Below, piece by piece: positions 34,428 to 42,293 of a DNA stretch of 64,000 nucleotides. The notes below the pieces were generated by a model. It saw only the letters and a list, made by a program, of their open reading frames with translations, searched no databases and had not been told where the DNA came from. The position numbers and the translations under genes were made by a program. Positions within the stretch are counted from its first letter, which is position 1. Each line of letters begins with the position of its first letter. The DNA is from Candidatus Bathyarchaeota archaeon. GTDB taxonomy: Archaea; Thermoproteota; Bathyarchaeia; Bathyarchaeales; Bathycorpusculaceae. The stretch is taken from contig JAOZHZ010000004.1 of assembly GCA_026014615.1 (NCBI GenBank), positions 124,001 through 188,000 of the forward strand, in the 5' to 3' direction.

Positions 34428-35234
34428 TTAAAGTTTTGTTGCTTGGACTTCCAGCCGCACCATGTTCACGTGGACAATACTTGATGAGTCCATGGGGTAC
34501 GCGGCGAGGTAACGGTCGGCAAGTTCGTTTATGAATGAATCCCGCAGGTTCTCGGGGACACGCTCGGTGAAGGGCAGCCAAACGGATTTTATCCATCCGA
34601 GTAAGGCTTCTTTTCCGTGAAGTTTCATGTCTTTGGGGAACATTTCAAGCCGTTCAGGTTTGAATCCTGCTTCTTTGAGCCATTTGGTGTATTCTTCAGG
34701 TCCATAGAAGCCGTAAGGGAAGGTGAAGTTTTTGAAGTAGGGCTTGCAGTCCTCTTCACTGATGAGTTCTTCCAAGACTGCTATGATGTTTTGGGCGTTA
34801 CCTTTCCCCGCCATCTGGAACAGAAGCCTACCGCCCTTATCAAGGCTGTCATGTACGCATTCCAGTACAGCTTGATGGTCGATAATCCAGTGCAACGCAG
34901 CGTTAGAGAATGCGACGTCAAACTGCTCTCTAAAAGTCAACTCGCGGATGTCCATACGCAGAAAAGTTAAGTTTGGGTAATGACAATGTGGGAAGGCGCT
35001 TCTTGCCGCGGTTATCATATCTTCAGAACTGTCCACACCTACAACCTGACCATGTGGAAGATACGATGCTAACAGGGCGGTTACCTTGCCCTCGCCGCAA
35101 CCGATGTCGAGTACACTTTCAGTGCCTTTGAGTTCAAGTTTTGGGATAAGCTCTTTTGCCCACTCGTACGGGTTGGAAGAATTTTTTGTGTACTCGTTGG
35201 CGTTCCAGCAATACTTTCCGGTGTTAATTGTCAT
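34428..35234 (-). CDS. SAM-dependent methyltransferase (trans-aconitate methyltransferase-like)
   Basis: About 268 aa from ATG 35234 (MTINTGKYCWNANEY); the 69 extra residues in the track are encoded across the TATA and operator region and are not supported. Class I methyltransferase motifs: SVLDIGCGEGKVTALLA (motif I), VVGVDSSEDMI, and FDVAFSNAALHWI (motif IV). The HWI element and the C-terminal half are like trans-aconitate methyltransferases and ubiquinone-type relatives. Substrate unknown. A TATA box (minus TTATATATT) and two AAACGTTT sites lie upstream, so it is probably repressor-controlled. Confidence 0.87.
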   Translation of the reverse strand: MTINTGKYCWNANEYTKNSSNPYEWAKELIPKLELKGTESVLDIGCGEGKVTALLASYLPHGQVVGVDSSEDMITAARSAFPHCHYPNLTFLRMDIRELTFREQFDVAFSNAALHWIIDHQAVLECVHDSLDKGGRLLFQMAGKGNAQNIIAVLEELISEEDCKPYFKNFTFPYGFYGPEEYTKWLKEAGFKPERLEMFPKDMKLHGKEALLGWIKSVWLPFTERVPENLRDSFINELADRYLAAYPMDSSSIVHVNMVRLEVQATKL

Positions 35235-35271
35235 TTCTGTCGCCGAGTTTGAACAAACTTTTTCTGGATAT

Positions 35272-35308
35272 AAACGTTTAGAGTGCAAACGTTTAAAAAA
35301 TATATAAC
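35272..35308 (-). promoter_or_regulatory. TATA box with two AAACGTTT palindromes
   Basis: The 8-bp palindrome aaacgttt occurs at 35272-35279 and again at 35287-35294. Both lie just downstream, on the minus strand, of tatataa at 35301-35307. That places them between the TATA box and the start codon at 35234, a common position for archaeal repressor sites. Confidence 0.55.
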
Positions 35309-35417
35309 AACACGCTACTTTGATGTATAAATCAAGGCGTGTATGCGGGGAATGTGGTTCGCCAAGATTCTTTAGGGAGAGAACCATACTTTTTGAGCAA
35401 AACTGGAGAACACTAAG

Positions 35418-35771
35418 TTGAGCTACAAAAACCGTATGCACCCTAAAGTAAGCAACGCCGAAATGGCAGTTTTCAAAGCTTTAAGCGCACAGGGACTAAC
35501 AAGCGGCATGGTAACCCAGCAACCCATCGTCCTCAAAAGCACCATCCCCGACTTCTGCTGGCTAAGCAAACGCAAAATAGTCTTCCTTGACGGCGTACCC
35601 GTGCACACTAAAGACCGCGCTCAGCAGCGGGATGCAGAAATCGACGAGTTGTTGGAGCTACAAGGCTGGGAAGTCCTCCGAATCCCGTATGACCCGCCGT
35701 TGACTGAGAAGGCGCTGCAGGAGATAATGGCAACTATCAGGGAGTTTCTGGGCGTAAACGACGACGAATAA
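35418..35771 (+). CDS. Small endonuclease-like protein (DUF559/Vsr-like fold)
   Basis: 117 aa from TTG 35418. The segment STIPDFCWLSKRKIVFLDG, with D and a following V-F-L-D-G strand, and then VHTKDRAQQRDAEIDELL and GWEVLRIPYDP match the layout of DUF559/very-short-patch-repair-type PD-(D/E)xK nuclease domains, where a nearby His and Arg-rich helix and the GWxVLRI strand recur. Such stand-alone proteins are common in archaea, without a proven target. No methylase partner is next to it. A TATA-like gtataaat lies about 92 bp upstream. Confidence 0.6.
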   Translation: MSYKNRMHPKVSNAEMAVFKALSAQGLTSGMVTQQPIVLKSTIPDFCWLSKRKIVFLDGVPVHTKDRAQQRDAEIDELLELQGWEVLRIPYDPPLTEKALQEIMATIREFLGVNDDE

Positions 35772-35931
35772 ACCCCCGCTCCCACTACACTGACCGCAAA
35801 TTTTGCCTTCTATGTGCAATTGTCTGTTTCGTTTTTTGTAGATACCCATTATTTTCTGCAGGTGTTTATGACATGATTTATATCGCACATTTTTCGATGT
35901 TTTTCTTCAGGACACTACTGGGGAATAGTAA

Positions 35932-36216
35932 GTGACAAGCGTAAGAAAACGACTAGACCACGTAATACTTGAGCTTGAATCGATGGGGACAGAAGTTGAC
36001 GAGGAAACCGCCAAAAACGTCATCGCCGAATTAAAAGTCATACATGGGGCTTACCGAGAAACCAAGAACGCGCCTATATGCTGCTTTTGCTACGACGGCG
36101 ACCATAAAATAGTCTGCGACGTTGCGGGTCCACTGGAGCATGAGCGGTTTATGGAGAAATGCAAGGAATGCCAAGCGCAAATGAAAAATGTGCTGGTTAA
36201 CCTCGAAACCACGTAA
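35932..36216 (+). CDS. Hypothetical Cys-containing small protein (94 aa)
   Basis: 94 aa from GTG 35932. An N-terminal helical part (VRKRLDHVILELESMGTEVD) precedes a CCFCYDG segment and a CKECQAQM segment. The two CxxC pairs, about 29 residues apart, could form one metal site. A TATA-like atttatatc at about 35876 precedes it with a short leader. I do not recognise a family. The downstream 270 bp contain the dispersed repeat element. Confidence 0.6.
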   Translation: MTSVRKRLDHVILELESMGTEVDEETAKNVIAELKVIHGAYRETKNAPICCFCYDGDHKIVCDVAGPLEHERFMEKCKECQAQMKNVLVNLETT

Positions 36217-36266
36217 ACAACCCCTGATTTCGCGCCTACAAAAGCAGATTGTACTGATTCCCCCCA

Positions 36267-36393
36267 TTTTACGCCTTTTTCAACCTTTTTCCGCCTTTTC
36301 CAGCCTTTTCCAGCCGCGGGTTAAACCCATTTTGAACGCTGAATTGGGAAAACAGCCCAAAACAGACGTTTCAGAAAGAAGGGAGGGTAGACG
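36267..36393 (-). repeat. Dispersed 10-bp-periodic element, copy 1
   Basis: Read on the minus strand: a CGTCTACCC edge, then CTGTTTTGGGCTG, CCAATTCAGC, a 27-bp block starting GGGTTTAACCCGCGG, and a run of about five 10-bp units (GGCTGGAAAA twice, then GGCGGAAAAA, GGTTGAAAAA, GGCGTAAAAT). The same series is found on the plus strand at 61170-61298. It is intergenic in both places. The unit length matches one helical turn, so the A-tracts are in phase. Confidence 0.75.
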
Positions 36394-36488
36394 GAAAACG
36401 CGGCGCAGATGCCTTTGGGTGTGGTTGCTTCTGGGCAGTCACACATCTTTAAACCATGCTTCAAGCTTCCCTTCTGCGGTGCAGCAAC

Positions 36489-36779
36489 ATGCAAAAGTCC
36501 ATGGAGTCCAAACAGAAGTACTTGGTACTGGTGAAACTGAACCCTACAAAAACCGAAAGCTTCTACAATTCACTCATGTCAATATCTGAAATGCCCTCCG
36601 AAGGCGTCAGGCTAAACTCCACCTACAATGTCTTTGGAGAATGGGACTTCGCTGTATGGTTTGAAGCAAACAACAACGACGACGCAGTTCATTTTGTTGG
36701 AGAAAAAATCCGCGCCATAGACGGCGTTGTCGAAACCGTCACGATGCCCGCCACTCCCATCAAAGAATACCGCATGTAA
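36489..36779 (+). CDS. Stand-alone Lrp/AsnC ligand-binding (RAM) domain protein
   Basis: About 96 aa from ATG 36489; ATG 36501 is an equally possible start. KYLVLVKLNPTKTESFYNSL, YNVFGEWDFAVWFEAN and IRAIDGVVETVTMPA match the C-terminal alpha-beta sandwich (RAM/AsnC_trans_reg) domain of Lrp/AsnC regulators. No helix-turn-helix part is encoded upstream. Such proteins assemble as dimers or octamers that bind amino acids and may modulate full-length partners such as the AsnC-type regulator at 60.2 kb. A TATA-like ctttaaac at about 36450 suggests a start near 36478. Confidence 0.78.
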   Translation: MQKSMESKQKYLVLVKLNPTKTESFYNSLMSISEMPSEGVRLNSTYNVFGEWDFAVWFEANNNDDAVHFVGEKIRAIDGVVETVTMPATPIKEYRM

Positions 36780-36908
36780 CCCTCTCTCTTCCTTTTTTCC
36801 CAAAAAAACAATTTCAAAGTTAGTTCTTCTCAGTTTTCCTTTAGCGTAACGCCTTTTTGAGGAACGCAGTTAACACCCTCCTCAGTGATTACTTGTGGAC
36901 TTGATTCA

Positions 36909-37527
36909 TTGAGCAAAAACATCAACAAAACACAAAGGTGCCTAATCGCTTGTAGCGTGTTAAAAAAAGAAATTCAACAACTCGTCCGCCCAAGGAGCGC
37001 TGGATGTCGATGTTGTGTTTGTTTCAAAAGCGTTTCATGTGGATTTTGAGCTCTTAGAAAAGAATCTGCGCTTGATGATTGAACGGACTATTCCAAGGTA
37101 TCCTGAAAAACCCATTTTGGTTTATGGAGATTTATGCCTTGGATTGAATGGGGAACTGAAAAAACTCGCCGAAGAATACGGGTTAACCAAAATTGACGCC
37201 CTAAACTGTGTTGATTGCCTTCTGGGCGGAAAAGGAAAAATCGAAGAAGCAGACCCCAACCACGAATACCTGTTTATGGACCCGGGCATGATTGAGTTTT
37301 TCCGTGACGGAAAAGAGAAAATGAAACAGGAAGGCATAGACGAAGAAGCATTTAGAGAGCTTTTTAGCGGAATCAAAGGCATTATACTTTTGGATTCTTT
37401 GGGAGAAGCAGAAAAATGCAAGGCGGAAACCAAAAAGTTAAACACTGGTCTGGCTGTTTTGGAGACAAACGAAGTCGGGCTAAACAATTTGAGAAAACTG
37501 CTTTCAGAAGCAACTAACAAAACGTAG
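36909..37527 (+). pseudogene. DUF1638-family gene interrupted by a frameshift
   Basis: The track shows only the 170-aa 3' part from GTG 37015, with the DUF1638 landmarks YGDLCLGLNGEL, ALNCVDCLLGGKG and FMDPGMIEFF. The family's usual N-terminus is present upstream but in another frame: TTG 36909 opens MSKNINKTQRCLIACSVLKK and continues EIQQLVRPRSAG. The frames would join near 36985-37005 (caaggagcgctgg), needing one base removed. Because both parts match the family, the gene is either recently broken or misread by sequencing. The function of DUF1638 proteins is unknown; they often sit near corrinoid or methyltransferase genes, but not here. Confidence 0.7.
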
Positions 37528-37529
37528 TA

Positions 37530-37558
37530 AGAATCAATTTCTTTTGTTTTCTTTTTTA
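37530..37558 (+). terminator. T-rich transcription end
   Basis: tcaatttcttttgttttcttttttaaag follows the DUF1638 stop, typical of oligo-T termination. Confidence 0.45.
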
Positions 37559-37615
37559 AAGCTATTGCTATTTAGGCGATACAGGCGAGCACTCCGAGGT
37601 ACGAAGGATGGCTAG

Positions 37616-38455
37616 CTATTTGGCGTATGCCTCGACGAGGTCACGCGCAGTAATTACGCCCACTATCCTGTCCGCTGCTTCCACCGGTAGTCGTCTAATA
37701 TGCTTCATTGACATCGCGGCGGCAGCAACATGCACGCTGGTCCCTTCAAGAACAGTAATGATAGGTGTTGAAGCAGCTGTTCCCACTTCTGAGTGTAACG
37801 TTTTATCTTTTGCCAAGAACTCCGTTAACAGGTCGCGTTCTGTGAAAATTCCAAAAGGCGCTCCGTCGCGGGAAATTATCACGCTTCCTATGCGTTCTTT
37901 ACCCATAATTTTCGCTACATCAATCACGGGTGTTTTCTCGTTTGCAGTTACGACTGGTTGGGACATGAAGTCTTCGACTTTAACTGCTGTTTCAGGAACC
38001 TCAGGCAAACTCCGAATCAAATCGGAAGCTGTGATGATTCCTACAAGGTCTCCAGCGTCGAAAACTGCGAGTCGTCCCTTCTTGTGTATCATCATTTGGG
38101 CAGTCTCCTTGATTTTGGCGGCGACACTTATCTTCACAAGGGGATAACTCATGGCATCTTCAACTTTCTCTTCCGCGGGGTCTTTTCCGCTTGCCAGAAC
38201 TTTGGTTAAAAGGTCTCTTTCGGTGACTATGCCTACGTGTGCGCCGTATTTAGTTACAATTAGGCTTCCAATGTGTTCTTGTCCCATTGTTCGGGCGACT
38301 GCGTCCATGGAGGCTTCAGGTGTTGTGGTGATGATGTCGCGGGTCATGATTTCTTTGGCTTCTTTGTAGCGGGAAAGGTTTCGTTTGTACTGGGCGTATG
38401 CGCTGTCGAGGACGCTTGGGAACTCCTTTTTCAAGTTAACGGTTGATGCGCCCAT
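37616..38455 (-). CDS. Four-CBS-domain regulatory protein
   Basis: 279 aa. An N-terminal ~30-residue helix precedes four CBS motifs, each ending in a GIVTERDLL or GIITASDLI type element (about 75-85, 140-150, 205-215, 265-275). Two Bateman modules should therefore form a disc binding adenine nucleotides or SAM. There is no catalytic or DNA-binding domain, so it is a sensor acting on a partner. Single gene, 90 bp from the metal-importer permease. Confidence 0.9.
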   Translation of the reverse strand: MGASTVNLKKEFPSVLDSAYAQYKRNLSRYKEAKEIMTRDIITTTPEASMDAVARTMGQEHIGSLIVTKYGAHVGIVTERDLLTKVLASGKDPAEEKVEDAMSYPLVKISVAAKIKETAQMMIHKKGRLAVFDAGDLVGIITASDLIRSLPEVPETAVKVEDFMSQPVVTANEKTPVIDVAKIMGKERIGSVIISRDGAPFGIFTERDLLTEFLAKDKTLHSEVGTAASTPIITVLEGTSVHVAAAAMSMKHIRRLPVEAADRIVGVITARDLVEAYAK

Positions 38456-38545
38456 AAAACTTCCTCACCTTAAACTATGGTTAAGCAGTTACTTAAGAGT
38501 TCATTTCAGAACCGTTTAACAGGCGAAACGTTGCTTGTAGCTGAT

Positions 38546-39361
38546 TTATCCGATTTTTTTGTACATGAAGGTCAGCATAAAGAACAAACCCGATATGAAC
38601 ACAATCAACCCGCCCGTCGCGATATCTAGAATCGCTGAAAGCATTATGCCCAAAACCGTGCTTGCAATGCTGAAGCCAACCGCCGCAAACAGGGTTTTTC
38701 GGAAAGAAAGATTCAGCTTCAAAGCGGAAAGCCCTGGCAACACAAGAAGCGCAACCACCAGAATTGTCCCGATCACTTTTATCGAAAGAACAATGGTGAC
38801 TGCCACGAGCAAATCGAAAGCGGTGGAGAGCGTTTTGGTGGGTATGCCCATGACTCTGGAGTCGTCTTCGTCAAACACCATCGAAAGCATTTCCCTGCGG
38901 AAAATGCCCACAAACATCAACGTTGCTGCGCCCAGTAGGGCAACCATCAGCAAATCGGCTTGGTCAATGGTAAGTATTGAGCCGAAGAGGTAACTGAACA
39001 ACTCGACGTTGAAGCCGTTAGCAATACTTATCACTATCAAACCCGTAGAGAAACCCAATGCTAACATGACTGCGATGGCGGAGTCAGATGGGGCAATGCC
39101 TTTTCTGCGCATGTACGAAATTGCGAAGACAGCCAATACACTGGCGCCTAAAGCCGTTAAGAGGGGGTTAACACCGAACAGAAGCCCTAAAGCTAAGCCG
39201 CCGAACGCGGTGTGTGATAATCCGTCGCCTATCATGGCTTCTTTTTTCAGAATTAAAAACAAGCCGACTATCGCGCATGCTACTGCGGCTATGCATCCGC
39301 CTATGAGCGCGTTTTGGAAGAACTGGTACCCGAATAGGTCTATGATGTTAACTGCCGTCAT
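38546..39361 (-). CDS. ZnuB-type metal ABC transporter permease
   Basis: About 271 aa from ATG 39361 (MTAVNIIDLFG). About seven to eight membrane segments with the ABC-3 family blocks GLFLILKKEAMIGDGLSHTAF, DSAIAVMLALGFSTGLIVIS, and KVIGTILVVALLVLPGLSAL. The start in the track would extend it into the ATPase gene by 52 nt; ATG 39361 leaves a 14-nt overlap. It forms the membrane channel of the Zn/Mn/Ni-type importer with the ATPase and binding protein upstream. Confidence 0.92.
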   Translation of the reverse strand: MTAVNIIDLFGYQFFQNALIGGCIAAVACAIVGLFLILKKEAMIGDGLSHTAFGGLALGLLFGVNPLLTALGASVLAVFAISYMRRKGIAPSDSAIAVMLALGFSTGLIVISIANGFNVELFSYLFGSILTIDQADLLMVALLGAATLMFVGIFRREMLSMVFDEDDSRVMGIPTKTLSTAFDLLVAVTIVLSIKVIGTILVVALLVLPGLSALKLNLSFRKTLFAAVGFSIASTVLGIMLSAILDIATGGLIVFISGLFFMLTFMYKKIG

Positions 39362-40139
39362 TTTCAAAGACACCTGAACATTCGTGTTTGTGGAATACAA
39401 AGTGGAAGTGGTCGCCGTAAGCTCTTTTCAGAAGCGAGTTCGGGTCCAGAACGTCTGTTATTTGGGCTACTTCGACTTTTTTGTTCACACACATAACCTT
39501 TGACATTCGACAGAAAACCGAGGTCAAATCGTGAGTAACCAGCAAAATGGTGGTTTTCTTTTTGGTGTTGAGGTCACTGAGTTTCTTGAAGAATTTTTCT
39601 TGCGTTGTTGAATCGACGCCAACTATGGGTTCATCTAAGAAGATTATTTCGGGATTTCGCGCTAAAGCTTTAGCGACAAAAACCCGCTGTTTCTGTCCTC
39701 CCGACAGTTGCCCGATGCGTCGGTCGGCTACGTCAGTTAACCCCATGAAGCGGATGCTTTCGTCCACTGCTGTCCAGTCTTCAGGTTTGAACCTTCGCCC
39801 AATGTTGCCTTTCCTGATGCAACCCAAAGAAACAAGCTCTTTCACCGTCAACGGAAACTGCTTGTCAAAACCTGTTGCTTGTTGGGATATGTACGCAACT
39901 TTTTCCCATGATGAAAACTTGTCTATGTCTGTGCCGAATAGGCGAATGGAGCCTTTGGTTTTAGGCAAAAAATTAAGAAGAGCTAGGATGAGGGTTGTTT
40001 TGCCTCCGCCGTTAGGTCCAACTATGCCAACGTAGTCTCCCTTGTTTATCGAGAAACTCGCGCCTTGAAGTACGAGTTCTCCGTTTCGGGCTACCTCAAC
40101 ATCCTTTGCTTCTAAAATGGGGACAGGGGTCTGAAGCAT
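39348..40139 (-). CDS. ZnuC-type metal ABC transporter ATPase
   Basis: 263 aa. Walker A is GPNGGGKTTLILALL (about 41-55), signature LSGGQKQRVFVAKALARNPE, Walker B IIFLDEPIVGVDS and switch LVTHD. The arrangement (binding protein, ATPase, permease) is standard for the Zn/Mn family. Second gene of the importer operon, 49 bp after the binding-protein gene. Confidence 0.93.
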   Translation of the reverse strand: MLQTPVPILEAKDVEVARNGELVLQGASFSINKGDYVGIVGPNGGGKTTLILALLNFLPKTKGSIRLFGTDIDKFSSWEKVAYISQQATGFDKQFPLTVKELVSLGCIRKGNIGRRFKPEDWTAVDESIRFMGLTDVADRRIGQLSGGQKQRVFVAKALARNPEIIFLDEPIVGVDSTTQEKFFKKLSDLNTKKKTTILLVTHDLTSVFCRMSKVMCVNKKVEVAQITDVLDPNSLLKRAYGDHFHFVFHKHECSGVFENDGS

Positions 40140-40188
40140 TTCTTGTGTTCGCCACTAATTGGTCACGTTCCTGTTTTATAGCTCTTGT

Positions 40189-41160
40189 TCAAGGAGTTGC
40201 TTCCAAGCCTACTTTGATGTTAACCAAGTTTGATTGCATTTGCTGAATATAGTCTACGTCATTATGTGGGCCTAGCATCAAGTACAAGTCTAAGACTGTG
40301 ACCGACTGCCCTGTCTGTGTCTCCAACTCATTTTTTAGTGTCTGTGCATATTGGCTTGAATATACGGGGTCAACATAGACGACATAGGTTTCATGTTCTA
40401 TCATCAAGTTCACTATGTTGGCGATGGCAGCGGCGCTTGGTTGCTCATCTGCAGACAGACCGATTACACCGTGCTGTTCAAAACCGTATCTGCTTGCAAC
40501 GTACCCAAAAGCTTCATGTGACACAAAAATGGCGTCTTTCTGTTTGGTGGAAAGACCCTCTGCGTAGTCAGTATCAAGCTGTTCGAGCCTGTTTTTCAGG
40601 TTCAGCCACCTTTCAGAGTAGTAGCTTTCGTGCTCAGGGTCTTCCGCTACAATGGCGTTGTATATTTTTTCAGCTTGAAGCCTTGTCATGTACGGGCTTA
40701 CCCAAGTGTGAGGGTCATAAAGACCATGTTCGTGCACCTCTTGAGTGGTTTGTGCATGCTCGGCTTCATGTTCATGAGAACCGCTTGACAAAAGCGTTAA
40801 GCCCTCAGTGGTTTCCACGACGACGCGGCTTTTGGCGCTCGAAAGAGAAGGCAAAACATCATCTTCCATCCAATGATCCAAACCCGCCCCATTGTAAAAG
40901 ATTATGTCCGCGTCTTCGGCAGCTACCAAATGCGAAGCGGCAGGTTCCCAAGAGTGTATCTCGGTGTTGTCAGGCACCAACTGGGTTACTTCTACGTGGT
41001 CGCAGCCTATTTCTTGGCTGAGAAAAGCCAGTGGGTAAAAGGTGGCTACGATTTTGATACGGTCCGAAGTTGGCGGTACGACTAACAGTGCAGCGCCTGC
41101 ACCTACAACGATTATGATGAGAATTGTGGTTGCAAGAAGTATTTTCTGTTTCTTATTCAT
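40189..41160 (-). CDS. ZnuA-type metal-binding protein
   Basis: About 323 aa from ATG 41160 (MNKKQKILLATTILI). One N-terminal hydrophobic anchor is followed by the cluster-9 binding fold: IKIVATFYPLAFLSQEIGCD, DNTEIHSWEPAASHLVA (first His ligand), a His/Glu-rich loop (SHEHEAEHAQTTQEVHEHG), LYDPHTWVSP (second His), FVSHEAFGYVASRYGF (third His) and VVYVDPVYSS. The His-rich loop is usual for zinc-type proteins. The divergent NikR regulator makes nickel a possible substrate as well. Metal specificity is not settled by sequence. Confidence 0.92.
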   Translation of the reverse strand: MNKKQKILLATTILIIIVVGAGAALLVVPPTSDRIKIVATFYPLAFLSQEIGCDHVEVTQLVPDNTEIHSWEPAASHLVAAEDADIIFYNGAGLDHWMEDDVLPSLSSAKSRVVVETTEGLTLLSSGSHEHEAEHAQTTQEVHEHGLYDPHTWVSPYMTRLQAEKIYNAIVAEDPEHESYYSERWLNLKNRLEQLDTDYAEGLSTKQKDAIFVSHEAFGYVASRYGFEQHGVIGLSADEQPSAAAIANIVNLMIEHETYVVYVDPVYSSQYAQTLKNELETQTGQSVTVLDLYLMLGPHNDVDYIQQMQSNLVNIKVGLEATP

Positions 41161-41182
41161 AATTGATTGGGGAACCTCGCAG

Positions 41183-41210
41183 TTATTAAACACTGTGTTT
41201 TTGTTAATAA
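41183..41210. promoter_or_regulatory. Candidate metalloregulator operator between znuA-like gene and nikR
   Basis: aaacac-t-gtgttt (41188-41200) is a perfect 13-bp palindrome nested inside ttattaa-N14-ttaataa (41183-41210). It lies 28-50 bp upstream of the binding-protein ATG and between divergent promoters, an expected site for NikR or another metal repressor. Confidence 0.5.
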
Positions 41211-41285
41211 TTTTAATGTGTTATATGGAGAAAAATTAATAAAACATATTAGTGACTAAACCCAAATTCTAATAAGGGGACTACT

Positions 41286-41684
41286 TTGACAGTTGTCAGC
41301 TTATCCATACCCAACTCCCTCCTCGAACAAGTGGATGCAACAATAAAAGAAAAGGGCTTCGTCAGCCGATCCGAAATCATACGCCAAGCCCTCCGCCTCT
41401 ACCTGACCGAAGACCTAAAAATTGAGGAACTCAAAGGTGAAACCACCGCCACCATAACCATAATCTACCGCGAAAACGCCGACCGGCGACGCCTTCTCGA
41501 AGCCCAGCACGTGTACGGCGGATTAGTTTCGACGTTTCTTCACGCGCACGTTCACGAAGGTTTCTGCCTCGAAGTCATAATTCTGAAAGGGCAGGCACCT
41601 CTGATTAAGAAGTTCATAGACAACCTCAGACAAAATGAGCAGATTACCCAAATCAAAGTCGCTGTCTTAAATCAAAGGCAATAA
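41286..41684 (+). CDS. nikR: NikR-family nickel-responsive regulator
   Basis: 132 aa from TTG 41286, a full-length NikR. The ribbon-helix-helix DNA-binding part is VVSLSIPNSLLEQVDATIKE and SRSEIIRQALRLYL (1-45). The ACT-like metal domain keeps the nickel ligands in QHVYGG, LHAHVHEGFCLEV (His-x-His and Cys). It represses or activates metal genes when nickel-loaded. It is divergent from the Znu-type importer, whose promoter carries a nested palindrome, so autoregulation and importer control are likely. Confidence 0.92.
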   Translation: MTVVSLSIPNSLLEQVDATIKEKGFVSRSEIIRQALRLYLTEDLKIEELKGETTATITIIYRENADRRRLLEAQHVYGGLVSTFLHAHVHEGFCLEVIILKGQAPLIKKFIDNLRQNEQITQIKVAVLNQRQ

Positions 41685-41714
41685 AGAAAAAAGCGGAACG
41701 TAAGTGTTTTCAGG

Positions 41715-42176
41715 CTATTTCTTGACTGAGCTATACCAGAGCCGTTTACCTTCAACAAACGCGTCTTTACCGTTCCGTTTTATGCTTCGCAGGTTCTTTT
41801 TGTGAGCGTCACCATGAACAGGAACCAGAAAAGCCAGTTCTTTGCAGTTTTCAAATTCTGTGCAAAGCCAGCAGCCTTCTAAGCCCTTCTTCTGAGCACA
41901 TTTCCTGATTTTACAGAAAGGTGAACCGCCACCGTTCAGGCAGCCTTTTTTGCAGCGGAACTTCACCATGGCACCAAGAACTTTGTAGCATTCCTCGTAG
42001 TCTGCGAAATCTTTGCCGAACCCATATTGCGAGATGAACCCCGCGAATTTATCATAGTTAGCTTTTCTGAGCTCTGCACGCAAATCCCGTGCTAAGTCAG
42101 GGATTTTCCCGTTAAAGCCGTGACAGTCACCACAGTACAAGCCGCAATAAGCGATACGCTTAGCATCTGGCTTCAT
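41715..42176 (-). CDS. DUF3795-family Cys-rich protein
   Basis: About 153 aa from ATG 42176 (MKPDAKRIAYCGLYCGDCH). Earlier residues in the track are encoded in A/T-rich promoter DNA. The N-terminal AYCGLYCGDCHGF is the DUF3795 signature; further Cys pairs include KFRCKKGCLNGGGSPFCKIRKCAQKKGLEGCWLC. The many cysteines suggest one or more Fe-S or zinc sites. Function unknown. Family members of this length also occur in methanogens and bacteria. Monocistronic. Confidence 0.8.
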   Translation of the reverse strand: MKPDAKRIAYCGLYCGDCHGFNGKIPDLARDLRAELRKANYDKFAGFISQYGFGKDFADYEECYKVLGAMVKFRCKKGCLNGGGSPFCKIRKCAQKKGLEGCWLCTEFENCKELAFLVPVHGDAHKKNLRSIKRNGKDAFVEGKRLWYSSVKK

Positions 42177-42293
42177 TTTCTTCTTCCCTGTTAACAAATT
42201 GCTCTGGTTAGGTTTTAGTTTTATTGACACAGACGCATCAAAGTAAAAAATTATTAACATAAAGAACAATAGAAATTATTGGAGGCTGGGAGA

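Noticed and set aside
34428-34596. 67-aa minus-strand ORF (34393-34596) between guaA subunit and methyltransferase
   Set aside because: Overlaps the methyltransferase C-terminus in another frame with no motif.
35235-35441. Upstream 69-residue extension of the methyltransferase
   Set aside because: It would be translated from the TATA box and operator sites; MTINTGKY start fits the family.
36267-36393. CRISPR array
   Set aside because: Periodic units are only 10 bp, contiguous and without spacers; no Cas genes in the window.
40317-41021. 234-aa plus-strand ORF antisense to the znuA-like gene
   Set aside because: Arg/Ser/His-rich random composition; fully overlaps a well-supported metal-binding protein on the other strand.
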